A stretch of DNA of 64,000 nucleotides from Amycolatopsis alkalitolerans (GTDB lineage: Bacteria; Actinomycetota; Actinomycetes; Mycobacteriales; Pseudonocardiaceae): NCBI RefSeq assembly GCF_006152065.1, contig NZ_VDFW01000003.1, forward strand, positions 124,001 to 188,000, given 5' to 3'. Shown here one piece after another: positions 1-7,787 of the stretch; position 1 is the stretch's first letter; the number at the start of each line of letters is the position of its first letter. Below the pieces are notes generated by a model. That model saw only the letters and a list, made by a program, of their open reading frames with translations, had not been told where the DNA came from and made no database searches. The translations under genes and the position numbers were made by a program.

Positions 1-439
1 CAAGCTCGCTCCGGGCGGTCCCGTCTACCAGGCGGGCACGCTGTCCGGGAACCCGGTCGCGGTGGCGACGGGCCTGGCGACCCTGCGTGCGGCCGGCGAC
101 AGCGTGTATCGCGCGCTCGATGCGAACTCCCAGCGCCTCGGCGCCCTCTTCACCGACGCGCTCGCCGCGAAGGGCGTCGCGCACCACATCGCGTACGTGG
201 GCAACCTCGTCACCGTGTTCTTCACCGAAAAGCCCGTGCTCAACTACGAAGACGCGCGGAACGCCGACACCTGGCGTTTCCCCGCCTTCTTCCACGCGCT
301 GCTCGATCGCGGTGTCTACGGGCCGCCGAGCCCGTTCGAGGCGTGGTTCGTGAACGCGGCGATGGACGACGCGGCGTTCGAGGTCATCGAGGCGGCGCTG
401 CCGGCGGCGGCCGAGGCGGCGGCGGAGGCGCGCCAGTGA
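1..439 (+). CDS. hemL: Glutamate-1-semialdehyde 2,1-aminomutase, C-terminal part (window-edge partial)
   Basis: This is the last 145 codons of HemL, the PLP enzyme that isomerises glutamate-1-semialdehyde to 5-aminolevulinate at the start of haem synthesis. The window begins inside the gene, so the catalytic lysine lies upstream. The visible part opens with the family segment [16 protein letters not shown]. It ends with the typical small C-terminal domain, including the [18 protein letters not shown] stretch seen in GSA aminomutases, and an Ala/Glu-rich tail. Its stop overlaps the start of the next gene (GTGA), so the two are probably co-translated. Its position next to cytochrome c maturation genes fits a haem supply role. 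Identification is firm from sequence and from the gene order known in mycobacteria. Confidence 0.93.
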   Translation, partial: KLAPGGPVYQAGTLSGNPVAVATGLATLRAAGDSVYRALDANSQRLGALFTDALAAKGVAHHIAYVGNLVTVFFTEKPVLNYEDARNADTWRFPAFFHALLDRGVYGPPSPFEAWFVNAAMDDAAFEVIEAALPAAAEAAAEARQ

Positions 440-1062
440 CGACGATCGTGCATCTGCTGCGGCACGGTGAAGTACACAACCCGGACCACATCCTCTACGG
501 CCGCCTGCCCGGGTTCGGCCTGTCCGAACGCGGGCAGCGGCAGGCGATCACGGTGGCCGAAGCGATCGCCGGGCACGACATCGCGCACGTCGTCGCTTCG
601 CCGTTGCAGCGCGCGCAGGAGACGGCCGGGCCGATCGCCGGAGCGCACCGGCTCGACCTGCACACCGACGACCGGCTCATCGAGGCAGGCAACCGGTTCG
701 AGGGCAAGCGGGTCGCGGTCGGGGACGGCGCCCTGCGCAACCCGCGGTACTGGCCGATGTTGCGCGACCCGTTCCAGCCGTCGTGGGGTGAGCCATATCT
801 CGACATCGCGCGCCGCATGCTCGGCGCGGTGTACCGGGCGCGCGCGGCGGCCGAAGGGCATGAGGCGTTGTGTGTGTCACACCAACTGCCGATCTGGACG
901 GTTCGCCGGTTCCTCGAGGCGAAACCGCTGTGGCACGACCCACGGAAAAGGCAGTGCTCGCTGGCGTCGCTGACCAGCCTGGTCTTCGAGAGCGAGCAAC
1001 TGGTCGAGATCGTCTACAGCGAACCGGCCGGTGCCACCGACCCGAAGGTGACGGGAGCATGA
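436..1062 (+). CDS. Histidine phosphatase family protein (phosphoglycerate mutase-like)
   Basis: This 208-residue protein has the histidine phosphatase fold. The phospho-acceptor motif RHGE is at residues 9-12, a further SPLQR arginine motif lies near 55-59, and the second catalytic histidine is H149 in CVSHQLP. The GTG start overlaps the hemL stop, so no separate ribosome site is needed. It sits between hemL and a thioredoxin-like lipoprotein, as does the orthologous gene in mycobacteria. The family includes phosphoglycerate mutases and many small-molecule phosphatases. The substrate cannot be read from the sequence, and a true glycolytic mutase role is unlikely given the short length and the context. 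Confidence 0.88.
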   Translation: MTTIVHLLRHGEVHNPDHILYGRLPGFGLSERGQRQAITVAEAIAGHDIAHVVASPLQRAQETAGPIAGAHRLDLHTDDRLIEAGNRFEGKRVAVGDGALRNPRYWPMLRDPFQPSWGEPYLDIARRMLGAVYRARAAAEGHEALCVSHQLPIWTVRRFLEAKPLWHDPRKRQCSLASLTSLVFESEQLVEIVYSEPAGATDPKVTGA

Positions 1063-1631
1063 AACGCACGATCCTGGCTCTGCTCGCGCTGATGCTGCTG
1101 GCCGGCTGCTCGACCGGCAAGGACGCGGTTTCGCAGGGCGCGAGCTTCCAGTTCGTCGCCCCGGGCGGGACGACCGACATCACCTACAACACCGCGGACC
1201 GCAAGCCGATCCCGAACCTGTCCGGCGAAGATCTGATGACCCCCGCCAAGCAGATCTCGGTCGCCGACTTCGCGGGCAAGGTCGTGGTGCTCAACATCTG
1301 GGGTCAGTGGTGCCCGCCCTGCCGCACCGAGGCGCCTGAGCTTGAGAAGCTGTACAAGGCCGAGCAGGCCAAGGGCGTGCAGGTGCTGGGCTACGACGTG
1401 CGGGACGACGACAGTTCGGCCCCGCGGGACTTCGTGCGTGACCGGAGCCTCACCTACCCGTCGATCTACGACCCGCCGGGCCGTGGCCTGCTGAAGCTGA
1501 CCGGCTACCCGCTGAACGCCGTCCCGTCGACGATCGTGATCGACAAGCAGCAGCGCGTCGCGGCCGTCTACCTGCGGCCCATCCTCGCGAGCGATATCGA
1601 GCCCCTGGTGCAGAAGCTCGCCGCCGAATAG
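1059..1631 (+). CDS. TlpA/ResA-like thiol-disulfide oxidoreductase lipoprotein
   Basis: This 190-residue protein is a membrane-anchored thioredoxin. It starts with a short hydrophobic signal and a lipobox (LAGC, lipidated C17). A thioredoxin fold follows, with the redox motif WCPPC at residues 84-88 and a cis-proline at P156. Proteins of this type keep the haem-binding CXXCH cysteines of apocytochrome c reduced outside the membrane, fed with electrons by CcdA. The ATG overlaps the stop of the phosphatase gene (ATGA), so coupling is likely. The next genes are ccdA, resB and ccsB, which makes a ResA role in system II cytochrome c maturation the best reading. A general TlpA function is possible. 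Confidence 0.9.
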   Translation: MKRTILALLALMLLAGCSTGKDAVSQGASFQFVAPGGTTDITYNTADRKPIPNLSGEDLMTPAKQISVADFAGKVVVLNIWGQWCPPCRTEAPELEKLYKAEQAKGVQVLGYDVRDDDSSAPRDFVRDRSLTYPSIYDPPGRGLLKLTGYPLNAVPSTIVIDKQQRVAAVYLRPILASDIEPLVQKLAAE

Positions 1632-1642
1632 CGCGTCTTTCG

Positions 1643-1777
1643 AAGCGGCGGAGCCGCTTGCGGTGGGCAAGCAACCGGCACCGCCGCGGGTTCTCAGGTG
1701 GTTCCTCACGAGGACAGCGGCGACGTGGTGAATTGGCATTCATGAGGAGGCGATCCCGGAGCGAGGGGCCACCTGAG
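1643..1777. other. Structured intergenic element with long hairpin potential
   Basis: The 235-base gap between the thioredoxin gene and ccdA is unusually rich in inverted repeats. A perfect 7-bp hairpin (1643-1649 with 1653-1659) sits just after the stop and overlaps a second, 6-bp hairpin (1656-1661 with 1667-1672), so the two would exclude each other. A 15-bp stem pairs 1693-1707 with 1763-1777 with only two G-U pairs and a 55-base loop. There is no U-tract, so a classical terminator is not supported. It could be a terminator-like structure, a small RNA or a dispersed intergenic repeat. Only one copy is in this window. Confidence 0.45.
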
Positions 1778-1853
1778 GTTCCGCCACCCGCACCGCTATG
1801 CAAGCCGCGTAACACTCTCTGGGCCCCGGGGAGCTCACACCGAACTCACTGCT

Positions 1854-1859
1854 TACCCT
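1854..1859 (+). promoter_or_regulatory. Candidate -10 box, leaderless promoter of ccdA
   Basis: TACCCT ends 7 bases before the GTG at 1867, which places the predicted transcript start at the start codon. No convincing -35 was seen. Confidence 0.4.
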
Positions 1860-1866
1860 CAGCAGG

Positions 1867-2640
1867 GTGAACTCCGTGACCGAGCTGGCGACCTCCGGGC
1901 CGCTGCTGCTCGCCGCCGGGGTCGCACTGGTCGCCGGCGCGATCTCGTTCGCATCGCCGTGTGTCGTCCCGCTGGTTCCGGGTTACCTGGCCTATCTCGC
2001 GGCGCTCGTCGGCGCGGATGCGCCCGCGGTCACCCCCGGCGAGGAGCGCAAGAAGGGCCGCTTCGCCGTCGTCGGCGCGGCCGCGCTGTTCGTGCTCGGG
2101 TTCACCGTCGTGTTCGTCGCCGGGCTGGGCACGCTCGTGTGGGCCGCCGACGCCGTGCTCGGCAACGAGGCCCTCCTGCAGCGCATCGGCGGCGTCGTGA
2201 CCATCGCCATGGGCCTGGTGTTCCTCGGCCTGATTCCGGCGCTGCAGAAGGACATCCGCTCGCACCGCGTACCGCGCGGCGGGCTGCTCGGCGCACCGCT
2301 GCTCGGCGCGGTGTTCGGCCTCGGCTGGACGCCGTGCATCGGCCCGACGCTGTCCGGCGTGCTCGCCCTCGCCACCGCGACCGGTGGTGCGGGCATCCGC
2401 GGGTTCCTGCTGGTGCTGATCTACTGCCTCGGTCTCGGCCTGCCGTTCCTGCTGATCGCCGTCGGTGCCCGGTGGGCGATCCGCGCGACGGACTGGCTGC
2501 GCCGCAACGGCCGGCGCGTGCAGGTGTTCGGCGGCGCGCTGCTGATCGTGGTCGGCGTCCTGCTGGTCACCGGGCTGTGGGGGGATCTCGTGAGCTGGCT
2601 GCGTGACGCGTTCATCACGGACACGGTGTTGCCGCTGTGA
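1867..2640 (+). CDS. ccdA: Cytochrome c biogenesis thiol transporter CcdA
   Basis: This protein of about 257 residues is a polytopic membrane protein of the CcdA/DsbD-beta family. It moves reducing equivalents from cytoplasmic thioredoxin across the membrane to the extracytoplasmic ResA-like partner. The two redox cysteines are visible: C32 in FASPCVVPLVPGY and C157 in GWTPCIGPTLS, each in a helix that begins a three-helix repeat. About six hydrophobic segments are present. The GTG at 1867 is supported by a TACCCT box 7 bases upstream. A second GTG at 1876 has an AGCAGGG-like ribosome site and is the alternative. The stop overlaps the resB start (GTGA). It belongs to the resA-ccdA-resB-ccsB operon. 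Confidence 0.92.
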   Translation: MNSVTELATSGPLLLAAGVALVAGAISFASPCVVPLVPGYLAYLAALVGADAPAVTPGEERKKGRFAVVGAAALFVLGFTVVFVAGLGTLVWAADAVLGNEALLQRIGGVVTIAMGLVFLGLIPALQKDIRSHRVPRGGLLGAPLLGAVFGLGWTPCIGPTLSGVLALATATGGAGIRGFLLVLIYCLGLGLPFLLIAVGARWAIRATDWLRRNGRRVQVFGGALLIVVGVLLVTGLWGDLVSWLRDAFITDTVLPL

Positions 2641-4253
2641 CCGCCACGGAGACGCCATCGACCCCGCCGTCGTCGCCGTACCGGCAGACACCGGCCAGGC
2701 GGGTTCTCGCCTTCCTGCGCAACACCTGGCGCGGCCTGACCGCGATGCGCACCGCGCTGGTCCTGCTGTTCCTGCTCGCGCTGGCCGCGATGCCCGGGGT
2801 GATGCTGCCGCAGCGCCCGCTGAACCCGCCGAAGACCGCCCAGTACATCGCCGCCCACGGCTGGTGGGGCACCCTGCTCGACCGGCTCCAGTTCTTCAAC
2901 GTCTTCTCGAGCGTCTGGTTCTCGGCGATCTACCTGCTGCTGATGGTGTCGCTGGTCGGCTGCCTGCTGCCGCGCAGCTTCGAGTACATCCGCTCGATGC
3001 GTGCGAAGCCGGTGCTGACCCCGCGGAACCTGTCGCGCATGCCGCACTTCCGCGAGGCAACCGTCGAACGCAGCCCGAGCGACGTCCTTGCCGCCGCTCG
3101 CGCCCGGCTCAAGGGCTGGCGGACCGTGGAGCGCGAGGAGGACGGCGGCGCGCGCAGCATCAGCGCCGAGCGCGGTTACCTGCGCGAGACCGGCAACATG
3201 ATCTTCCACTTCGCGATACTCGGCCTCATCATCGCCTTCGCGCTGGGCAAGATGTACACCTACGAGGGCCAGGTGATCGTCCAGGCCACCGGCGGCCAGG
3301 ACTCGGTGTTCTGCAACTCCGGCATCTACGCCTACGACTCGTTCAATCCGGGCCTGCGGGTCGACGGCACCGACCTCACCCCGTTCTGCGTCAAGATCAA
3401 CGACTTCTCGGCGAAGTACACCGCGGCCGGTGAGCCGACGCACTATTCGTCGGACATCGAGTACCAGTCCGGCGCCGACCTGCAGACGGGCACCTGGAAG
3501 CCGTACCTGCTCGAGGTCAACTCACCGCTGCGGACCGCGGGCGACCGGACCTACCTGCTGGGCCACGGGTACACGCCGATCTTCACGGTCACCTACCCGA
3601 ACGGTGAGAAGCGGACGCAGGCCACGCAGTGGCGGCCGGAGAACCAGACGACCTACCTGTCCGACGGCGCGACGAAGTTCGACCCGCCCGGTGTCACCAA
3701 CGCGGCCGAGCGGCGTACCAAGGAACTCGCGATCACCGGCCTGTTCGCGCCGACGTCGTTCATCCACGGCGGGATCCTGACCTCGACCGCGCCGGAGCTG
3801 AACAACCCGATGGTGGCGGTGGACGTGATGCGCGGCGACCTCGGCCTCGACTCCGGCCGGAGCCAGTCGATCTTCGACATCGACCAGTCCATGGTGGCTG
3901 ACGGCAGGCTCAAGCGGGTGGCGAGGCAGAACCTCGCGGTCGGCCAGTCGATCACCCTCGACGACGGCACGAAGATCAGCTTCGACGGGGTCCAGCAGTG
4001 GGTTTCGCTGCAGGTCTCCCACGATCCGACGCAGGACTACGTGCTGGGCTTCGCGATCGCGATGCTGGCGGGGCTGGCCGGGTCGTTGCTGGTCAAGCGC
4101 CGGCGCGTCTGGCTTCGGGTACGACCTGCGGACGGGGACGGAAACGGTACCGTGGTGCAGGTGGGCGGACTGGCCCGCACTGATCAGGCGGGCTACGGCG
4201 AGGAGTTCACCCGGATCGCGGATGAGCTGCTCACAGGTGGAAAGAGGAAGTAG
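2637..4253 (+). CDS. resB: Cytochrome c maturation protein ResB (Ccs1)
   Basis: This 538-residue membrane protein belongs to the ResB/Ccs1 family, one half of the system II haem export and cytochrome c synthase. The N-terminal third has three hydrophobic helices, including LRNTWRGLTAMRTALVLLF and the segment after SSVWFSAIYLLLMVSLVGC. A large extracytoplasmic domain of about 300 residues follows, and a final membrane helix lies near residue 470 (YVLGFAIAMLAGLAGSLL). It partners with CcsB, encoded two bases downstream, to carry haem to CXXCH apocytochromes. The GTG start overlaps the ccdA stop, so translation is coupled. Length and topology fit actinobacterial ResB proteins. Confidence 0.92.
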   Translation: MTATETPSTPPSSPYRQTPARRVLAFLRNTWRGLTAMRTALVLLFLLALAAMPGVMLPQRPLNPPKTAQYIAAHGWWGTLLDRLQFFNVFSSVWFSAIYLLLMVSLVGCLLPRSFEYIRSMRAKPVLTPRNLSRMPHFREATVERSPSDVLAAARARLKGWRTVEREEDGGARSISAERGYLRETGNMIFHFAILGLIIAFALGKMYTYEGQVIVQATGGQDSVFCNSGIYAYDSFNPGLRVDGTDLTPFCVKINDFSAKYTAAGEPTHYSSDIEYQSGADLQTGTWKPYLLEVNSPLRTAGDRTYLLGHGYTPIFTVTYPNGEKRTQATQWRPENQTTYLSDGATKFDPPGVTNAAERRTKELAITGLFAPTSFIHGGILTSTAPELNNPMVAVDVMRGDLGLDSGRSQSIFDIDQSMVADGRLKRVARQNLAVGQSITLDDGTKISFDGVQQWVSLQVSHDPTQDYVLGFAIAMLAGLAGSLLVKRRRVWLRVRPADGDGNGTVVQVGGLARTDQAGYGEEFTRIADELLTGGKRK

Positions 4254-4255
4254 AC

Positions 4256-5239
4256 GTGCTGGCACTCGTCAACGAGACACTGTCCCACTACAGCGACTGG
4301 TCCTACACCACCGCGACCGCGATCTACGTACTGGCGCTGGCCTTCTTCCTCATCGAGCAGGCTTTCGGCGCCAAGAGCCGCCGGGTCGCGGAGCGTGCGC
4401 AGGCCCGCCAGCTGGTCGGCGCCGGGGCGCCGGCCCCGGACGTCGAGACCACGGCCGACGTTCCCGAGCACCGCGCGCCGCGGGGCCGCGCCGAGCGGAT
4501 CGGCCGGATGGGCGTGTCGCTGCTGGTGCTCGGCGCGCTGCTGCACGTGGCGGCGATCGTGCTGCGCGGGCTCGCGACGCACCGCGTGCCGTGGGGCAAC
4601 ATGTACGAATACATCATGGCGGTGACGTTCATCGCCGTGGTGACCTGGCTGTGGGCGGTCCGGAAGTTCCCGGTGCGGCACCTGTCCGGGTTCATGCTGC
4701 TGCCGGTCGTGATCCTGATGTTCATCGGCGGCACCGCGCTGTACACGGTCGCGGCCCCGGTGGTGCCGGCGCTGCAGTCGTACTGGCTGTGGATCCACGT
4801 GTCGGCGGCGATCGTCTCCTCCGGCATCTTCATGGTGCCCGGGGTCGCCAGCATCTTCTTCCTGATCCGCTCGGCGCATGACCGCAACCCGGAGCGGTTC
4901 GCCCGGTTCGCGCCGAGGCTCCCGGCAGCGGACATGCTGGACCGGGTCGCCTACCGGGCCACCGTCGTGGCGTTCCCGCTGTTCACGTTCGGCGTGCTGT
5001 GCGGCGCGGTCTGGGCGGAATCGGCCTGGGGCCGGTTCTGGGGCTGGGACCCGAAGGAGACCACGGCGTTCGTCGCCTGGGTGGTCTACGCCGCCTACCT
5101 GCACTCGCGGGCCACCGCTGGCTGGCGTGGCACGCGGGCCGCGGTGATCAACATCCTCGGGTTCGCCGTGATGGTGTTCAACCTGTTCTTCGTCAACCTG
5201 GTCACGACGGGCTTACATTCGTACGCCGGGGTTGGCTGA
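4256..5239 (+). CDS. ccsB: Cytochrome c biogenesis protein CcsB (CcsA family)
   Basis: This 327-residue polytopic protein carries the tryptophan-rich haem-handling signature WGWDPKE at residues 262-268, diagnostic of the CcsA/CcmC/CcmF group. The WGNMYEY segment (113-119) and conserved histidines, including H181 on a membrane edge, are also present. With ResB it forms the system II synthase that delivers haem across the membrane and attaches it to apocytochrome c. The GTG start follows a GAGGAAG ribosome site two bases after the resB stop. An inserted cytoplasmic loop of about 45 charged residues (43-90) separates the first helix from the conserved core. Its stop overlaps the start of the ATPase gene (TGATG). 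Confidence 0.94.
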   Translation: MLALVNETLSHYSDWSYTTATAIYVLALAFFLIEQAFGAKSRRVAERAQARQLVGAGAPAPDVETTADVPEHRAPRGRAERIGRMGVSLLVLGALLHVAAIVLRGLATHRVPWGNMYEYIMAVTFIAVVTWLWAVRKFPVRHLSGFMLLPVVILMFIGGTALYTVAAPVVPALQSYWLWIHVSAAIVSSGIFMVPGVASIFFLIRSAHDRNPERFARFAPRLPAADMLDRVAYRATVVAFPLFTFGVLCGAVWAESAWGRFWGWDPKETTAFVAWVVYAAYLHSRATAGWRGTRAAVINILGFAVMVFNLFFVNLVTTGLHSYAGVG

Positions 5240-6321
5240 TGACCGATCCTCGCGAGTTCTCCGAGGAGCGCACGGACTCCACGTCCCATCCCCAGCGGCC
5301 GCCGCGACGGCCGGCCGCGCCCCAGGGTTACGACCCGAACCTGCCGCCCCTGCAGCCGCCGCAGTCGCAGTACCCGCCGCTGCCGCAGCCCTCGCGGCCA
5401 CGCGCCGAAGTGCCGGGCGCGCCGGTGGTGCGCCCGCCGAGGCGCATCCCGCACTCGGGCTGGCGCAAGGCGCTGTACCTGGGCAGCGGCAAGGTGATCA
5501 ACCCGGGCGAGAGCCCCACCGAGCGGCAGCAGCGCGAACTGGTGGCGCGCGTGAACCAGCCGCTGCGGGGCTGTTTCAAGATCGCGATGATGAGCCTCAA
5601 GGGCGGTGTGGGCAAGACCACGATCACGACCACCCTGGGCTCGACGTTCGCCTCGCTGCGGGGCGACAGGGTGATCGCGGTGGACGCGAACCCGGACCGC
5701 GGTACGCTGTCGCAGAAGATCCCGATCGAGACCACCGCGACGGTCCGGCATCTGCTGCGCGACGCCGACAAGGTCACCCGCTACAGCGACGTGCGCGCGT
5801 ACACGTCCCAGGGTGCTTCACGGCTGGAAATACTTGCCAGCGAACAGGATCCGGCCGTCTCGGAGGCGTTCTCGGAGACGGACTACCTGCGTACGGTGAG
5901 CCTGCTCGAGCACTACTACAACATCGTGCTCACCGACTGCGGCACCGGGCTCATGCATTCGGCGATGAAGGGCGTGCTCGATTCCGCCGACGCGCTCGTC
6001 GTGGTGTCCACGGGTTCGGTGGACGGGGCCACGAGCGCCTCCGCGACGATCGACTGGCTCGACGCGCACGGGTACGGCGACCTGGTCAAACGTTCGATCG
6101 TGGCGATCAACTCGGTGCGCCCGAAGGCGGGCTCGGTCGATCTGGACAGGCTCGGCGCGCATTTCGGCGCCCGTGCGCGGGCCGTATGCCGGATCCCGTT
6201 CGATCCGCATCTGGAGGAGGGCGCCGAGATCGAACTCGACCGCCTGCAGCCGGCCACCCGGCTCGCTCTCCTGGAACTGGCGGCCGCGATGGCCGACGCA
6301 TTTCCGGCTAAGGGTCTTTAA
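5239..6321 (+). CDS. MinD/ParA-like P-loop ATPase with proline-rich N-terminus
   Basis: This 360-residue protein has two parts. Residues 1-70 are rich in proline, glutamine and arginine and look disordered. Residues 112-355 form a SIMIBI-class ATPase with the deviant Walker A motif KGGVGKTT at 121-128. A switch segment containing DCGTG (about 235) and a late INSVRPKAGS region follow. Such enzymes usually dimerise on ATP and act on membranes, chromosomes or secretion machines. It is translationally coupled to ccsB, as is the homologous gene in mycobacteria, so a link to cytochrome c maturation or to positioning the Ccs complex is inferred. The Pro-rich head resembles that of type VII secretion-associated ATPases, an alternative role. 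No partition sites are visible. Confidence 0.85.
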   Translation: MTDPREFSEERTDSTSHPQRPPRRPAAPQGYDPNLPPLQPPQSQYPPLPQPSRPRAEVPGAPVVRPPRRIPHSGWRKALYLGSGKVINPGESPTERQQRELVARVNQPLRGCFKIAMMSLKGGVGKTTITTTLGSTFASLRGDRVIAVDANPDRGTLSQKIPIETTATVRHLLRDADKVTRYSDVRAYTSQGASRLEILASEQDPAVSEAFSETDYLRTVSLLEHYYNIVLTDCGTGLMHSAMKGVLDSADALVVVSTGSVDGATSASATIDWLDAHGYGDLVKRSIVAINSVRPKAGSVDLDRLGAHFGARARAVCRIPFDPHLEEGAEIELDRLQPATRLALLELAAAMADAFPAKGL

Positions 6322-6497
6322 CTTCCGTCGTCTTCGGGGCGGCGGTGCTGCTCGCCGAGGGTGCGCAGGAATTCGGGGTCGTCGTCGGGCGCGACCGGTG
6401 CTCGGCGGGAAGACGCACCGACTCGCTCAGGTCCGAACGCCCGCCACAGCAGGACGGCGATGGTGAGCGCCCCGATCAATGCGAGCAGATAGATCAT
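6318..6497 (-). CDS. Small single-pass membrane protein (59 residues)
   Basis: This 59-residue protein begins MIYLLALIGALTIAVLLW, one clear membrane helix. A basic stretch and an acidic, hydrophilic cytoplasmic tail with PDDDPEFLRTL follow. A strong ribosome site (GGAAGGGG) lies at proper spacing before the ATG at 6497. Its codons are strongly G/C-ended, like those of its neighbours. It is convergent with the ATPase gene and the two stops overlap by four bases. No known domain is recognised. The N-in or N-out topology and the function are unknown. The coding call rests on the ribosome site, codon bias and coherent protein architecture. Confidence 0.7.
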   Translation of the reverse strand: MIYLLALIGALTIAVLLWRAFGPERVGASSRRAPVAPDDDPEFLRTLGEQHRRPEDDGS

Positions 6498-6629
6498 GCT
6501 CGGCCCCTTCCGAAGCAGTGGTGCCTGGTTGCTCCCGAGGGTAGCCCTTTGTGTCGAATTCCGGGTGCCCGCACCACCGGGCCCGCGGCTTCCGGCGGTG
6601 CTTCCGCCGGGCCGCGGGTCTGGCCGGGA

Positions 6630-6839
6630 TCAGCCGCGAGTGGGCTCGCTGGCGTCCGTGGTGAGCTCGGCGAGCAGCTCGTTGACCTCGGATTCCCGGA
6701 ACCGCCGGTGACCACCCGGGGTGCGGATCGAGCCGATCCGGCCTGCCGTGGCCCACCGCGTCACGGTCTTGGGGTCCACTCGGAACAACGCGGCGACTTC
6801 GCCGGGAGTGAGCAACCGCCCACCTACGGTCGCGGTCAT
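6630..6839 (-). CDS. bldC: BldC-type MerR-like DNA-binding regulator
   Basis: This 69-residue protein is a stand-alone MerR-type winged helix-turn-helix. Residues 9-35 (LTPGEVAALFRVDPKTVTRWA and the following turn) form the helix-turn-helix, and the wing is GGHRRFRE at 43-50. Sequence and length match BldC of Streptomyces, which binds direct repeats of AT-rich boxes cooperatively and delays sporulation. It lacks the dimerisation and effector domains of ordinary MerR proteins. The ATG at 6839 has a near-perfect AAGGAGG ribosome site. Excisionase annotation of such proteins is common, but no phage genes are nearby, so a developmental or global regulator is the better call. Confidence 0.9.
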   Translation of the reverse strand: MTATVGGRLLTPGEVAALFRVDPKTVTRWATAGRIGSIRTPGGHRRFRESEVNELLAELTTDASEPTRG

Positions 6840-6997
6840 TTTCCGCCTCCTTAACGCCTGCACTGCTATACCGAGGACAGCTGAGGCCGCCTCGGTCGGC
6901 CAACACGGCAATCGTTGCACTTCACCCGGCAGGTACTCGAACGGTTGTCCAAGAGTAAAGAGGTAGTAAGGGACAAATCGCCCACCGTGGACAGGGC

Positions 6998-7003
6998 TAG
7001 GGT
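6998..7003 (+). promoter_or_regulatory. Candidate -10 box, leaderless promoter of the AsnC-family gene
   Basis: TAGGGT ends 7 bases before the GTG at 7011. The same bases could act as a weak ribosome site (AGGGTGA), so the two readings compete. Confidence 0.35.
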
Positions 7004-7010
7004 GAGCCCC

Positions 7011-7475
7011 GTGGACGCAGTGGACCGCAAGATCATCGCCGCCCTCCGGGAGAACGGGAGGGCAACCTACGCGGAGCTGGGGCGGACGATCGGCCTGTCC
7101 GCGTCCTCGGTCCACGAGCGCGTCGGCAAGCTCGAGGCGGCCGGGATCATCACCGGCTATCACGCGGTCGTCAACCCGGGCAGCGTCGGTCTCGGCGTGA
7201 CCGCGCTGGTCGGCATCCAGCCCACGGACACCGCGGAGAACGACGAACTCGCGGACGCGCTGGCCGATCTTCCCGAGGTCGAGAGCTGCTACGCGGTGGC
7301 GGGGGACGAGGCGTTCGTGGTGAAGGTGCGAGTATCCACAGTGGACGAACTCGAGCGCTCGCTCGGGCGGTTGCGGCGGATCCCCGGGGTCGCGCGGACG
7401 CGCACGACGGTCGTGCTGTCCACCCGGTTCGAAGGGCGGCCGAACAACAGCGAAATCGGCGCCGGAGGCGCGTGA
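7011..7475 (+). CDS. Lrp/AsnC family transcriptional regulator
   Basis: This protein of about 154 residues has an N-terminal AsnC-type helix-turn-helix (VDRKIIAALRENGRATYAEL to SSVHERVGKLEAAGII). A C-terminal RAM/effector domain follows, with the alternating beta strands GVTALVGIQP and CYAVAGDEAFVVKVRV. These proteins bind amino acids and form octamers. GTG at 7011 was chosen because the homology begins there and a TAGGGT box or AGGGTGA site lies just upstream. GTG at 7002 is possible. The DUF4229 and Cds1-like genes follow in the same direction, so an amino-acid or cysteine signal is a reasonable but unproven guess for the ligand. Confidence 0.9.
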   Translation: MDAVDRKIIAALRENGRATYAELGRTIGLSASSVHERVGKLEAAGIITGYHAVVNPGSVGLGVTALVGIQPTDTAENDELADALADLPEVESCYAVAGDEAFVVKVRVSTVDELERSLGRLRRIPGVARTRTTVVLSTRFEGRPNNSEIGAGGA

Positions 7476-7478
7476 CGG

Positions 7479-7787
7479 GTGCCGCCGTCCCAGCAGAACC
7501 AGAGCGTAACCTTGAGCATTGTGAACGCTCGACAGACGCTGGGTCGTGACCTGACTCTTTACCTTCTGGCGCGCTTCGGCCTGATCGCCGTCGTGGCCGC
7601 CGTGCTGGTGCTGGTCAAGGTCCCGCTGCTGGTCGCGATAGCGGTCGCCATCGTGGTCGGGCTGCCGGTGGGCCTCCTCGCGTTCCGCAAGCTGAACGCG
7701 CGGGTGACCGCAGGCCTGGCCGCGCGGAACGAGCGGCGGGCGCGAGAGCGCGCCAAGCTGCGGGCCGAGCTGCGCGAGGCGGAATGA
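7479..7787 (+). CDS. DUF4229 small membrane protein
   Basis: This 102-residue protein has two hydrophobic helices in the middle ([18 protein letters not shown] and [18 protein letters not shown]) and a strongly basic, Arg/Ala-rich C-terminal helix with [19 protein letters not shown]. This architecture matches the actinobacterial DUF4229 family, whose function is unknown. A GGAGG site ten bases before the GTG at 7479 supports this start. A GTG at 7521 is an alternative that would remove 14 residues. The last codons overlap the next gene (ATGA). It lies between an AsnC regulator and the Cds1-like enzyme near menA, as in related genomes. Confidence 0.8.
   Translation: MPPSQQNQSVTLSIVNARQTLGRDLTLYLLARFGLIAVVAAVLVLVKVPLLVAIAVAIVVGLPVGLLAFRKLNARVTAGLAARNERRARERAKLRAELREAE

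Noticed and set aside
6630-6839. Excisionase of a phage or integrative element
   Set aside because: Sequence and length match BldC, and no integrase, attachment site or phage gene lies nearby.
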